From Strigamia acuminata (Eukaryota > Arthropoda > Chilopoda > Geophilomorpha > Linotaeniidae), in contig OX442314.1 in NCBI GenBank assembly GCA_949358305.1, forward strand, positions 8,117,060-8,177,059: a stretch of 60,000 bases of DNA, given 5' to 3'. Numbering within the stretch: the first letter of the stretch is position 1; the number at the start of each line of letters is the position of its first letter. Shown one piece after another: positions 32,201 to 44,699 of this stretch. Position numbers and translations under genes: made by a program. The notes under the pieces were generated by a model. That model searched no databases, had not been told where the DNA came from, and saw only the letters and a program-made list of their open reading frames with translations.

Positions 32201-35200
32201 GTACACGACGGCCGACGTCGAGTTCGACGGGACCGGAACCCGACAACTGTCGACCACTGAACATACAGAGAAATTAACATCGATTAAGTTTGTTTATCTC
32301 GTCTAAACCAGTCTAAAACGCTTTGTTTATATTGTATTAACCCTTAACATAAGGGTAAAAATATACAAAAAGGATCACAAAGAATTTTTCAGCAACTAGT
32401 GGTGGTTTTAAACACTACTGGTAAAAGCCGAAAGCTGTTAACTGAAGCGCTCTTTACTAAGCCAGCTGACAGTTTTGCCTAGACTTTGACCGATATCGAT
32501 ATTTTGCAGTATCGCCGATACCGATAATCGGCAAATTAAAATTAAAATTAAAATGTCCGACCCCTGGAGGTGGAAGAATGACTCTAGCTGTGTAAACGGG
32601 TTGTGAAGAGCTATGGGACTTGTTTGGCATATCGTGTGGTACTGTATCTCAGCAATCGAATAAAGAGTTAGAGTTCAAGATGGAGTCAAGGAATGTCAGT
32701 AGTGACAAAGGATATGAGTGTGCTGTTTGGTGCCAAGACCTTAATATTATTTCGCCGAGGCAACGAAGCAACAAAGAAATCAAAATATGTACTCTTGCGG
32801 TGGTTAGGTGCATTTTTAGGACTGCTTTTAGGAGTTGGTTTAACCCCTTTACGTCCATGTTTTTTTATGCAACTGCGGGTGTATAGGTGTACAGTCGAAT
32901 CTCGTTATAACGAGACTTTGACTGTATCAGGATTTCAAGTGAATTTCTAAAAACGGTTTTTATAAATTTTCCAGATTTGCTACAATTGGCGAGACAATTT
33001 GTAAGATATTGTGGATTTCCCGAATTTCGTCATTTTGGGGAATGGTAAGATTTACAAGATTTTAAAGATTTACTAAAGGCTTCAGGGATTTTCTGTGGAA
33101 TTTGCTACGCTGCCATCATCACAATTTCAGGTGGGATTTCTTTAAAGATTCTGCTACAATCTCTTAATCAATTTCTAAGATTTCATGGATTTTCAGGATT
33201 TCGTGAGATTTCATGTAAATCCAAAACCTCACGGGAAAATCGAGCAAATCCAACATGAAATAGAACAAATCAGCAGAAAATCTAATAAATCAGATGCAAA
33301 TCAACTGGAAATCGAGCAAATCAGCAATAAAATGAGCAAATCACGTGTAAATCAACTTGAAATCAAGCAAATCACGTGTAAATCACCTTGAAATCAAGCA
33401 AATCATGCACAAATCAACTTGAAATCTATGAAATCCCCTGCAAATCAAGCATAAATTGCAGTAAATCTCGCATATCATGGCATTAGAAATGGGAAAAAGC
33501 TGCCGACATGTTTCTAGCGCGGAGTGAGCCTGTCTGTCTCCCTCGGTAGAAAACAAGTTTGATGTGCATCAAAGTGAGCAGTAGCCGTCGGCTGGCATGT
33601 GGGGGCCCCTGCCCGCCCCTGCCAGTTTGGGCACTGATTACAGAGCACAAGTTGCATTTGCAGGCCCTATCAGCCCTTGTCATCGGACCTAGGGCTGATA
33701 GGGCTGATAGGGCTCTCTCCCTGATGAGTCCTTTTAAAGTGTCCACCTCCTCCACCTTTTCCCGTGCCCACTCGCGGTTCGTTTAATCGGCTCAAGGCGC
33801 AAGTCATCAAACTCGCTCGCTCCACTCACTCACCTTGGCAAGGTGCACGTTGGCAGGGCGCGTCTCGTCTTCGGATGGAGCAATTTTTGCCCTGCCATTC
33901 CGACGAGCAGTGGCAAAAGTAGTCGCGCGCGTACGTGTTGATGCAGTGCGCCTTGTTGTGGCACGGATTCGGGTTGCACAAGTCGTTGTCCACCTGAATC
34001 AACAAAATCAAATTAACACTTCTATTACTATTACAATTACAATTACAACGCTTTTATCGAATCTTAACGTTTTTATTGAATTTTATGTTGAATTATAACG
34101 TTTTTCTCCATTTTATGTCAAATTAGAACGTTTTTCTCAATTTCATGTCAAATTATAACGTTTTTCTTCATTTTTGTGTCAAATTATAACGTTTTTCTTC
34201 ATTTTTATGTCAAATCATAACATTTTTGTCCATTTTATGTCAAATTATAACCTTTTTCTCCATTTTTATGTCAAATCATAACGTTTCTCATCATTTTTAA
34301 GTCAAATACTAACGTTGTCCTCACTTATTTCGTTAAATCTTAACGTTTTGCTCATTTTTTCGTTAAATTTTAACGTTTTCCTCATTTATTTCGTTAAATC
34401 TTAACCTTTTCCTCATTTATTTCGGAAAATTTTAACGTTTTCCTCATTTTTTCGTTAATTTTTAACGTTTTTACGATATTTGGGTCAATCATCATAACGT
34501 AATTTCGACAGATTTTTCCGATTTTAACGTAATTTCGACAGATTTTTCCGATTTTAACGTAATTTCGACAGATTTTTCCGATTTTAACGTAATTTCGACA
34601 GATTTTTCCGATTTTAACGTAATTTCGACAGATTTTTCCGATTTTAACGTAATTTCGACAGATTTTTCCGATTTTAACGTAATTTCGACAGATTTTTCCG
34701 TTTTTAACGTATCTACGGTGAATTGAATCGATTCGAAATTATTTACCGCAAATTATAACGTGCTGACGAATCCAATCACTTACAAACCTTAATTCTAACG
34801 TGACCAACCCGAATTCAAAGTTCTAAACCTCCCCGCAACGTGTCGCCGCGCCGTTAAATAAAGACCTCGTTTGCGCACTCGTAAATGTGTGCGGACAAAT
34901 GTGTTAAATTCAAATATTTGACGTTGTAAATCTGTTGTAACGTGTGCACTCGCATCCCCCGAGCGCCTGCATTAACGAGCACAAACACTGTAATTTAGTT
35001 GCGCCCATCAAGGTGATAAACAATTCACAATTGCAACCGCATTTTGCTTCTTCCCAGCACAAACTCAACGACAGCGTCCCTTTTTTCGCCTTTTAATCAA
35101 CAAAATGGCCGACGCTCGCTTCATTAACTCTTGCGCAATCACGGGTCACTCGGGTTTACAACGTGTGGAAAAATAACAGAAAGCGAGCGAGATAAACAAC

Positions 35201-38200
35201 TCCGTGGCACTCACTAATTAGACATTTCGTAAAAATATTAAATAAAAATTTTTTTTTTTAAAGTTTAATCCAATTAGCCGAATTGCAAGAGTGAAATGTG
35301 AAGTAAAAAAAGTGGACATGTACGCCCCAAATGACCCGTGTTTAAATCGCATTCGTCGCGCCTCCAAATTTTGAGCTTTGAAATTACGTTGGTTTGCGAG
35401 CTTTTGCTGCTAATCGTGTTTTTAATTCGGAAATGAGTTTTTCATGCTTTTTTATCTAGTTTTCCCACTCTTGAGTGTTTTTTTTTTTTTTTTTTTAGGC
35501 TTTCTAATGCACTTTTACACATTTTAATGTGTTTTTCGACACTTTTTAAATCTTTAATGTAATTTTAGACACTTTTTGGACTTTCTAATGTAGTTTTAGA
35601 CACTTTTTAGACTTTCTAATGTAGTTTTAGACGCTTTTTAGACTTTCTAATGTAGTTTTAGACACTTTTTAGACTTTCTAATGTAATTTTAGACACTTTT
35701 TGGACTTTCTAATGTAGTTTTAGACTTTCCAATGTAGTTTTAGACACTTTTTAGACTTTCTAATGTAGATTTTAGACTTTTTAGACTTTCTAATGTAGTT
35801 TTTAGACTTTTTAGACTTTCTAAAGTAATTTTAGACACTTTTTGGACTTTCTAATGTAGTTTTAGACTTTGCAATGTAGTTTTAGACTTTCCAATGTAGT
35901 TTTAGACACTTTTTAGACTTTCTAATGTAGTTTTAGACACTTTTTAGACTTTCTAATGTAGTTTTAGACACTTTTTAGACTTTCTAATGTAGTTTTAGAC
36001 ACTTTTTAGACTTTCTAATGTAGTTTTAGACACTTTTTAGACTTTCTAATGTAGTTTTAGACACTTTTAATGTGTTTTCGACTTTTTGGTGCATTATTAG
36101 GGCACTATTAATCCATTTTAGGGTCTTTTAATACATTTTTAAGTGTTTTTAGTGCATTTTTAAACCTTTTAATCTATTCTTAGGCACTTTTGATGCATTT
36201 TTCGCCAAATTTTTAGACAAAAATGTGTTTTTCACTTTTGTATTTAATTTTCCACTTACTAAGTGCACTTTTGCGACTTTTAAACACATTTTAGACTCTA
36301 CCCAAGCATTTTTTCGCCCTTTTACAAGCATCTTCCCACTTTTTCAAGCACTTATTTAATTTTACCGCACACTTCAATCAACCCCTGGCTACATTTCGCC
36401 ACTTTAAACTCAGTTCTCACCTCGCACAACGATCCAGCGAATCCCATGGAACAAATGCACTTAAAAGCGTTCACCAAATCCACGCATTCGCCTCCGTTCT
36501 GGCACGGCCCGCCCTCGCACTCGTTGATATTCGTCTGGCAATCTCTTCCGGTGAACCCGGGCGAGCATGCGCAGTGATAATCGTTGACCAAATCGATGCA
36601 CGTCGCCCCGTTGCCGCACTGGCCCCTGCAATCGTTCGTGTTCTGCTCGCAGTTCTTCCCCGTCCATCCGGCGCGACAAACGCACTCGTAGTCGCCAATC
36701 AGGTTGTTGCAACTCAGCGCGTTCACGCACGGCTTGTCCGAACATTCGTTCGCGTCTGTCGTGTTGTTTCCAAGCCGGAATAAAAGGCGACCGGTAAATA
36801 AAAAGAAAATAAGTTAGTCTCACTTTGTACTTGAAGAGAAGAGCGTTTACATGCGGATGCAGCGATGCAATTGAGTTTCAATACAAAAAGACATGACAGA
36901 TAATAAAATGTTTTAAGAAGGCATGCAGTTTTTCCGAGTTTTCTCACTAGGTGGTGCACATTTACATACAATTTACAATTAAATAATTAAATAATGCCTT
37001 TGTATGCGTTAAGTGGCAAAAAATGAGTTTTTTTGGTTAAAATTGACCATTTTTGGATTAAAATTGACCATTTTTGAGTTAAAATCGACCATTTTTGGTT
37101 AAAATTGAACTTTTTTGGGTTGAAATTAACTATTTTTGGGTTAAGAATTGATTTTATAGCCAAAAAAATTTTTTTTAGACCATAAACGCATGACTTATGC
37201 ATAGAAAGCCATAATTAATGCAATTAGTGCTTAAAAATAACATTTTAAATAGATTTTTCTGCCTAAATCAAGCAATTTGCACCAAAATGGCAATTTTTTG
37301 GTCTTAAACGACCGTTTTTGCAACAAAACAAGTCAATTTTATGCATAATTGGTGCATTAGCTTTCCAAAGATTGCTTATTTTGCTCTAAAAAACATTTTG
37401 TACCAAAAATAACATTATTTTTAAAATCATTTTTGAAACATAAAATGAATTTTCATGCATAATTGGTGCATTCAGCATCCCAAAAATACAATTTTGGCAT
37501 GCATAATAATCATGTTTAAACGTTTTCATAATAAAAACGATTCAAACTCTCGAAATTATCATCAAAAGTTGACGTAAATCGGTTTAATTAGTATTTGGTC
37601 AGTTGTTTTTCGCTTCAATTCAGTTCATCAGCTTCAATTAGATGATCAAAGTCGATATTTAATAAACGGGCATCAAGTTCTCATTACAAATTGAAAAAAA
37701 AACTGCATCCTTCTTGCCTCATTAAGGCCAGCAAACTTCAAAACTACGGAAAAATAAAACATGCCGCATTCAACTTTCATTCAATGAATAAATACACAAA
37801 CAAAATAAAATGAAAATAAACAAACCAAAAAAAAAAAAAAAAGAGACAAAAAAATAATTAAATAAATAAAAAAATATGCAAATTTTTATATAAAAAAAAA
37901 AAAAAAAATCTAGTCGTTATCGTGTGAGTTTCTCACATCAACATTTCTCGTGCAAAACAAACATGCAAAAGAGAAGTTAAAAAAAAAAAAAAAAAAAATG
38001 GCGAACGAATCAGAGTTAGGCCCGACTTACCCAGCTGGCACCTGTTGCCATTCCAGGCAGGTGGACAGGTGCAGCGAAAGCCAGACTCTAAATCCTCACA
38101 GGTGCCTCCACGAAGGCACGGATTTGACTGGCATTCGTCTACATCTAAAATGTCATTGTACCAATAAAAACTAAATTCCGTTTTCCCAATAAAAATCAAA

Positions 38201-41200
38201 AAAATTCGAAAAAATTCGAAAAAATTCGAAAAAATCTCAAAAAATTCTTCGAGATAATTAATTCAATTGGGATTTACAACCATCATCTCCTTCGTGCATA
38301 AACTACTTACTGGTTTGACATCTCTCCCCAGTCCAGCCAGGTGTGCACGTGCATTTGTGGCCCCCGTTCACTTCCGAGCAGGTGCCCTTGTTCAAACATG
38401 GCGACGACACGCAAGGATTTTCAGCTGTGGAAACGTAAAAAAAAATTAATACAACATAATCAACTACAAATTATACGTATCAAAGTGCCCCACTTCAAAT
38501 TATAAATTCATTTCGGGTCGAAAACAAAAAATAACGGCTCAATTTCCTTAAATTTAAAAAAATCCAACATGGCGGAGTGAAATTTGCATCGAGTCTCGGC
38601 TGGGAGAACGATAAATCGTGACGTCATCGGAATGTTTTAATATGCTGTCACCAGAGGAAACGAGCTTTTTTGAACGAGTTTATAAAAGGTGATTGAGTTG
38701 AGGATGAAATGCGGATCCACCCCTTCGTTTCAATGACAAAAGAATCCACCTGTGGGCGACACCTCGCTTCCGGTCAACCTTTCGACTCACCTTTCTCGCA
38801 ATTAAGTCCCGAGAAACCCGTCGGACACCGGCACATGTATTCGTCCGGCGCCGTGTTCTCGCACGTGCCACCATTTCGACACGGCTCGTGCGTGCCGCAG
38901 TAGTTCAAATCTGCAGGAAAAACGGAAGAAAAACGTTAAAATCGACGAAAATTCATGAAAATTCATGAGAAATCCAACGTATCCGGACACAAAATAAAAT
39001 CAAACCACTTTTTATGCCCCATTAAATTAATTCTCCCATCAGTTTTTCTTTTTTTTTTTTTCACTTTTGATGACTGCCCCACCTTTTCCGAGTACCCAGC
39101 CCCATATTCCCAAGGCCGGGCTTTTAATATTTATGGTAAATATTTATGGCGGGCGATTTTTTCTTGTTTTTAAATTTTTTTTTTCAATTAAATGTTCACC
39201 CACCATAATTTATATACGCAGATAATTCGTCTCACCTTGATCGCATAACATTCCACCCCAGTTTGTCGAACAAGTGCATTCCCATGGTTTTTCGCAGGTG
39301 CCGTGTCGACATCCGGGATACGGCACGCATTTCTCGCAGTATCGTCCTTGCCATCCGTGCCGACATCTAAAAATCAAAAGAAAAACCGTTGTGAGAAATA
39401 TAAACATATAAAATTACGTTTTTTGGGTAAAGGCTTTTACATCGGTGCTTAAAATCCGCTGCAACAGTGCGCTATAAGGTATATTTTCACTGACTGCGCT
39501 TAAAATCGCAAATATAAGCCTTTTTACTGAGAAAATACAAAAACAAAATGTACACTTTTGTAGAGAATTAAAATCTCTACAAAACAAGATTGGTTTCAGA
39601 ATTAATCGAAGCCTTTTTCATACCTAACAAAACGAATTTAAATTTTAAGTGAACGATTTTGCGTCCATTTTAGTTTAAGTTGCCGACAGATGGCACTACC
39701 AACAGCGGAAATTTAAACAAACAAATAAAAATACTAAAATTTGCAGCAGGACGAAACCACAGTAAAATCTTGTTATCTGCAGAGCGGAACATCGATTGGC
39801 GCCACCCATCGATGTTTTTTAGAAATAATTTAGGCTTAATTTAGGGTTAATTTTTGTTTTTTAATCTTCCTGATGCGAATTGGAGGTAAGGGTGGATAAA
39901 ATAAGCACATTTGCACGCGATGATGATGAATTCACATGGATAAAATGGAGTTCCGGTTGGTAATGTTTTATTTGAGTGAAACGAGTTTTCGTTTTCTGCC
40001 CGGTTGTGTCCATTTGCAATTTTTTTTAAAAGATGGAGAGAAAAATTTAATTAGTGAAAAAATCGACAGTGGATTTCAATTAAGAAAAGAAAAGGTTATT
40101 CACCATTTTCTAGTTCACCCAGCTCACGTAGCGCACGTCAGATTCAGTCGTTTATTAACATATTCAAGGAAATTTTGATTCCACCATTTTGCAGCGCCGT
40201 AGCAATTATTATTTTTTTTTGTTATTAATAAATTGAGATGAAATTCGTTTGTTGTGATGGGTGTGGGATAGGTATTTCAAATTATTCGCAAACAATTTCT
40301 TTTCTTTTTTTTTATGTTTGAAATTGGTCGTGTTTTGTTTGTCCAAATTCGAAAATATTAAAATGGAAATCGAAGGATGAAAAAAATTGATTTTTTTGTT
40401 GGAAATATCGAATTTTCTTTGAACAATTCATTGCTTGAAGTGGAAATTTAAGTTTTAAATGTAAAAATTAAATTTTCTAAAGTCAAATTACAACTTTTAG
40501 GATCAAGATTTAATTTTTCAAGATTTAATTTTTCAAGTAAAAATTCAAATTTTGATGTGAAAATTCAATTTTTCATGTCAAAATTCAATTTTTCATGTCA
40601 AAATTCAATTTTTCATGTCAAAATTCAATTTTTCTAAGCAAAAATTCAAATTTTCTAATCCAAAATAAAATTTTTCTAAGCAAAAATTCAATTTTTCATG
40701 TCAAAATTCAATTTTTCTAGGCCAAAATTCAATTTTTCTAAGCCAAAATTCAATTTCTAGCATCAAAATTCAATTTCTAGCATCAAATTTCAATTTCTAG
40801 CATCAAAATTCAATTTCTAGCATCAAAATTCAATTTCTAGCATCAAAATTCAATTTTTAGCATCAAAATTCAATTTTTAGCATCAAAATTCAATTTCTAC
40901 CATCAAAATTCAATTTCTACCATCAAAATTCAACTTCTTACAACCAAAATTCAATCACCCCATTTCCATGTAAAAAAACAAAAACCATTCCCCCTTAAAT
41001 TACCAACAAAAGAAATTAAAATCCACAAACCCCCTACAAAAAAAACCTAAATAAATAATAACAACAATAACAACCAGCACCAACTCCCGTTTCCGATCAT
41101 TAGATTGAAAAGAACAGAAAAGGGAGTGGAATGGGTGTTGGTTCCAAGTCTTCTCCACCACAGAAGGAGGGGTAACAAGATGGCTACCCTACGGCGCACC

Positions 41201-43246
41201 TGCCACTAGTGCCACATGGAAATAAGGTCAACTTTTCCAGCGTGAGAAACACCATCTCCCCAATCATTACCAAAACATTATCACGTCCACTGTGCAACAT
41301 TTTTTTTCCAAACAAAAATATACAAAATTAGAGCTCAACCCAACCTGCGCTCCCAATTGCAATTTACGAGCACCGCAAACGATACCAAACCGACTGCACA
41401 AAATTGCACCGAAACCCCGCAATTATCCGCCGCTACTGACCAAACCCTCTGGCCAATTCAGGCCCAAACCATCCATTCATGCAACCTTTTAATCAAAACG
41501 ATACAAAACCGCCTCAAAATTCGCCCCAAAATGGCGCCCGCGACGGGTTCCGCACTGTCGCCAGACCGGATTGTTAAAAAAACTAAAAGATTCGGACTGT
41601 CGCGAGATGTAATTGTTAAGAGTTTCAGCCTGTCGCGAGAGGGGATTGTAATCCGGGCATTTGCGAGAACGTTTCGGACTGTTGGGAGCGGGGATTGTTG
41701 TTGGTTTCGGGCTGTAGGGAGCCGGGAGTTTTTGAATGGCGAAATGGCGATGTTTTTAATGTTTTTTTTTTGTCGTTGATGAGAGGAGGGGTCGTTGTGG
41801 ATTCCTTGGGAGTTGGATGTTTCTTCCCCCATTTGTTTTTCCCACGGTTCCATGTCATTAAGTGAAATAATATTTTTAAAAAGGAAATTGGGATTTTTTC
41901 TTTCTTTTTTTTTTGTTTGGGTGTAATGGGAATGAAAAATGATACTGTCTACTGTGGATTGAATAAAAAAAGGTGGAACGAAACGAAATGTAAGACTTAC
42001 TTGCAGTCGCCAGGTGTGTCGCAGTAGCCGTGAATGCTGTTGCAGCCGGGTTTGCACATGGCTGGAATTTAGAGAAATGGAGAAATTAAGCGATTGGTTT
42101 GGATTTGCGATTGGTTTTTGAAATATCGATATTGAGACGATGTCGGGAGTTCATATGGCGATTTAAAATCGGTAATTGTGGACATAAATATGATATTTCC
42201 TATTTAAGTGTTAAATTTACGATTAAATGTCGATTTTCTCGATTAAATGTCGATTTTCTCGATTAAATGTCGATTTTCTCGATTAAATGTCGATTTTTTC
42301 AATTTTATCGATTAAATGTCGATTTTATCGACTAAATATTGATTTTCTTAATCAAAGATGTCGATTTTTCTGATTAAATATCGATTTAATGTCAAATGCT
42401 TTTAGATTAAATATCGATATTTTCAATTAAATATCGATGTTTTCAATTAAATATCGATTTAATGTCAAATGCTTTTAGATTAAATATCGATATTTTTAAT
42501 TAAATATCGATGTTTTCAATTAAATATCGATATTTTTAATTAAATATCGATGTTTTCAATTAAATATCGATGTTTTCAATTAAACATCGATATTTTCTAT
42601 TAAATATCGACATTTTCAATTAAATATCGATATATTCAATTAATTATCGACATTTTCAATTAAATATCGATATCTTCAATTAAATATCGACATTTTCAAT
42701 TAAATATCGATTTTTTCCAATTAAACATCGATTTGTTCAATTAAATATCGTTTTTTGCCCACGTTGACAGCGATAATATCGATTTGTCTTCACATAAAAC
42801 CATCAGTAGGCACCACGGGACAAAAAATCGATATTTTTAACCCAATTAAAAAACAAAAAAAAAAAATTCAATTACCTTTATCGCAATTGGTTGACATCCA
42901 GCCCATCACGCACACTTTGTCCCCATTCGAATCGCACGTATAATGTCCGAAAAAATCGTCCCTGGGTCTACAAAACTTCGTGCACGTCGCATTGTAGTAA
43001 TGCGGATCGCACAGCACCCGCACACGATACGTAAACTGCGCGACCGGTCCGTTATGCGTCATCGTATGCCAATCGGAACCCGGATTAACAATCCCCTTGA
43101 AGATCGTCCGCTCTATCACCGCATCCGAGTCTAAAACACATTAAAACAACATAAAAACAACATCCACACAACATCCAAACAACATCCTTACATGGCTGCG
43201 TCACATTATTGTGGTCCACCGCTTCCAATATCAACGTCACCGATCG
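26240..43246 (-). CDS. JAG: Serrate/Jagged Notch ligand, 5'-partial
   Basis: Transmembrane Notch ligand. Minus-strand exons: 43192-43246, 42876-43130, 42001-42061, 39236-39366, 38791-38910, 38311-38424, 38031-38144, 36421-36755, 33834-33993, 32095-32256, 31693-31806, 30287-30400, 29072-29185, 28869-28985, 28101-28328, 27903-28036, 27577-27837, 27388-27519, 27167-27314, 26240-26736. They total 3366 nt, one open frame of 1121 residues plus stop, all GT-AG. Order: end of MNNL ([14 protein letters not shown]), DSL ([17 protein letters not shown]), 16 EGF repeats as in JAG1, VWC-like cysteine domain (VWCGLPNC), juxtamembrane region, TM helix ([20 protein letters not shown]), tail with [12 protein letters not shown] and C-terminal EMIV, a likely PDZ ligand. 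The gene starts upstream: signal peptide and most of MNNL are not in the recognised exons. Confidence 0.96.
26745..27085. repeat. 42-bp array in last Jagged intron, with CSL-like motif
   Basis: About eight units of roughly 42 bp (AATTGAAAATGATTAAATAA plus acgaaaattgtgagaaaaaaag). TGTGAGAAA, which fits the CSL/Su(H) consensus YGTGRGAAM, occurs at about 26797, 26839, 26881, 26923 and 26965. Two further units read TGCGAGAAA. Confidence 0.93.
28375..28800. repeat. Tandem repeat in Jagged intron
   Basis: Mixed units of 'aaaaatgccaaaaattaatt' and 'ttttgcaaaaatgctaaaaa' with TTGATC joints, between the exons at 28101-28328 and 28869-28985. Confidence 0.85.
29256..29301. repeat. Perfect 13-bp inverted repeat in Jagged intron
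   Basis: GGTGCATCATGGG (29256-29268) and its exact complement (29289-29301) flank a 20-nt loop that itself contains CCAG/CTGG. It is more GC-rich than the surrounding intron. Confidence 0.8.
29340..30020. repeat. About 29-bp tandem repeat in Jagged intron
   Basis: Degenerate units near 'aagtaaatcatgatttcttg' plus attttctta, with many T-run length changes. Confidence 0.85.
31070..31500. repeat. 20-bp minisatellite in Jagged intron
   Basis: The unit AAAAATCGAAAGATTTGTCT, later AAAAATCGAAAAGTTTGTAC, repeats about 20 times. The change from one variant to the other along the array suggests local spread of variants. Confidence 0.94.
32890..32930 (+). mobile_element. Possible pogo-like terminal repeat
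   Basis: ACAGTCGAATCTCGTTATAA at about 32891 resembles the CAGT...CTCGTTATAACGA ends of pogo/Tigger-like elements and their MITEs. No partner end was identified nearby. A 'ctcgttacaacgaatcga' sequence near 48673 may be a related end. Confidence 0.35.
33215..33450. repeat. Degenerate tandem repeat in Jagged intron
   Basis: Units of about 30 bp containing 'gcaaatcacgtgtaaatcaa' and 'cttgaaatcaa'. Confidence 0.75.
34040..34485. repeat. About 30-bp tandem repeat in Jagged intron
   Basis: Units such as 'attttatgtcaaattataac' plus gtttttctcc, drifting into 'cgttaaatcttaacgttttc' types. Confidence 0.85.
34491..34710. repeat. Near-perfect 30-bp minisatellite, about 7 copies
   Basis: AATTTCGACAGATTTTTCCG plus attttaacgt repeats with essentially no differences, unlike the diverged array just before it. 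This suggests recent expansion. Confidence 0.96.
34750..35500. other. Unique intronic stretch in the Jagged gene
   Basis: About 700 bp without tandem repeats and with higher GC, between two arrays in the intron separating the EGF8 and EGF9 exons. No exon was recognised; it could be regulatory. Confidence 0.4.
35515..36075. repeat. 31-bp minisatellite in Jagged intron
   Basis: The unit TAGTTTTAGACACTTTTTAG plus actttctaatg repeats about 18 times with shortened variants. Confidence 0.95.
36760..38030. other. Jagged intron with short repeats
   Basis: It contains a small 'ggttaaaattgaccattttt' array at about 37018-37140 and A-rich runs near 37830-37910. One TGTGAGAAA-type CSL motif lies on the minus strand at 37929-37937, and a further poly-A run at 37980-37998 abuts the downstream exon region. 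Confidence 0.5.
40540..40945. repeat. 20-bp minisatellite in Jagged intron
   Basis: The unit AAAATTCAATTTCTAGCATC, and the variant ending TTTTTCATGTC, about 20 copies. Confidence 0.93.
42222..42760. repeat. 20-bp minisatellite in Jagged intron
   Basis: The unit AATTAAATATCGATGTTTTC and close variants, about 25 copies, between the DSL exon and the small 61-nt exon. Confidence 0.93.
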
Positions 43247-44115
43247 CTGCAAATAAACAAACATGGCGGTTAATGACGGCGGCCATTTTGCGAGTGAATA
43301 AACACAAATGCGTGTTTCATAACATTTTCAAACCGAATTCGTGAAATAAGAAACTAATTATGTGAATCGTGATGCAAAACGAGGTCAACAGATGCAACGG
43401 TCGGGGTCGCCATTGAAATTCCGACCACTTTTTCCACACCGACCTCGCCAGCACGAAGCGCCGTTGCAGAGCACGGGCGCCGCGTGTCGCCGTAGCGGGG
43501 CGCGCAACACCCGCAGCCGCAGCGGGTTAAAAACGAGGTCGATGTCGGCTCACGAGTAATTTTCGAGCTACCTGATCTCTCGTACGCTTCCGGTTGGTGC
43601 GGGTAACACCCACTGGAGTGGAGATAGGCAATTTTTGGCTCGTTTTTTAAGTGTTGGCGAGATTGGGCGCCATTACTGCTGCGGTTTGTTATCGGGTCGG
43701 TTCGCCATCTGACGGCCATGTGGCGCGATGCGGAGTTGGAGTTTGGGGTTCGGGGATTGGGGATCCGCCCCCGTAATCGCTGTAAATCACCGGGACAAGG
43801 AGTTGGTTGAGCGGAAAACATTAACGGCGCCAACACTAGTTTTGCTTATCCTTTAATCTTTCAACTGAGTTGCATGTTGCAAAACACTGGCTGCGAGTTG
43901 TTAATGGATTTGTGTAAAGCCTAGGGTTGGAAACGAGGTTAAAATGGCTTCTTATTTTGTTGTTACGTGTGAATAAATGAATAAATGAATAATTCAGAAT
44001 AAATTCGGTATTTGTTGATTCTTAGTTGTGTATTGTATTTCGATATTGGGCGATTTTTAGGTACGGTGTGTAAAGTCAATACTTCTCGATTTTTGGCGAT
44101 TCGTGTGTTTGGAGA
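43247..44115. other. First visible Jagged intron, left part
   Basis: It follows the acceptor of the 43192-43246 exon. A GC-rich segment at about 43380-43800 looks exon-like in composition, but I could not fit it to the missing MNNL sequence or to consistent splice sites. Confidence 0.4.
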
Positions 44116-44119
44116 CTCG

Positions 44120-44480
44120 ATATTTGACGTTTTTGTGTGTGAAAATTGAATTTTTTGGCGATTTTTTTGTAGAAATTGAATTTTTTGACGTTTTTGTGTA
44201 AAAATTCAATTTTTTTTGCGATTTTTTTGTAAAAATTTAATTTTTTTGCGATTTCTTTGTAAAAATTTATTTTTTTGGGGATTTTTTTGTGAAAATTTAA
44301 TATTTTGCGTTTTTTTTGTGAAAATTCAATTTTTTGGCGATTTTTGTGTATTGAAACTCTATATCCGGCGATTTTTATCAATGAAAAGTCAATATTGAGC
44401 AAATTTTTATGCACAAAAAGCCAATAATTTGCAATTTTCCTGTAGAAAGTCGATATTAACCAATTTATATGTATAAAAAA
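44120..44480. repeat. About 29-bp tandem repeat
   Basis: Degenerate units 'gatttttttgtaaaaattta' plus attttttgc, fading towards 44480. Confidence 0.8.
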
Positions 44481-44699
44481 AAAAATCGATATTTGACGAT
44501 TCTGTCTACTTAAAACTCGATATTCATCAATTTTACCACCAAGCTTTATATTTATCGACTTCATCAAGGCAAACTCGATATTTCATCCATTTTAACCCGA
44601 TATTTCATCCAATTTTATCCAATTTCATCCGTTTTAAGCACTTTAACCCGACTTTTCATCCAAATTCATCCCTTTTAGGCACTTAAACTCGACATTTCC

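Noticed and set aside
34491-34710. CRISPR-like regular repeats
   Set aside because: Units are directly adjacent with no unique spacers, and the genome is eukaryotic.
36413-36421. GTGAGAAC as a CSL site in the Jagged gene
   Set aside because: It is the splice donor of the EGF6-8 exon, and the preceding base breaks the consensus.
41458-42057. 199-codon minus-strand ORF overlapping the small Jagged exon
   Set aside because: It is out of frame with the Jagged exon 42001-42061, is low-complexity, and has no motif.
43380-43836. GC-rich segment tested as the missing MNNL exon (frame with LRLRVL...CNGASCW)
   Set aside because: The loose resemblance lacks the CC pair, the CLKEYQ block and a phase-0 donor, and the frame soon meets a stop.
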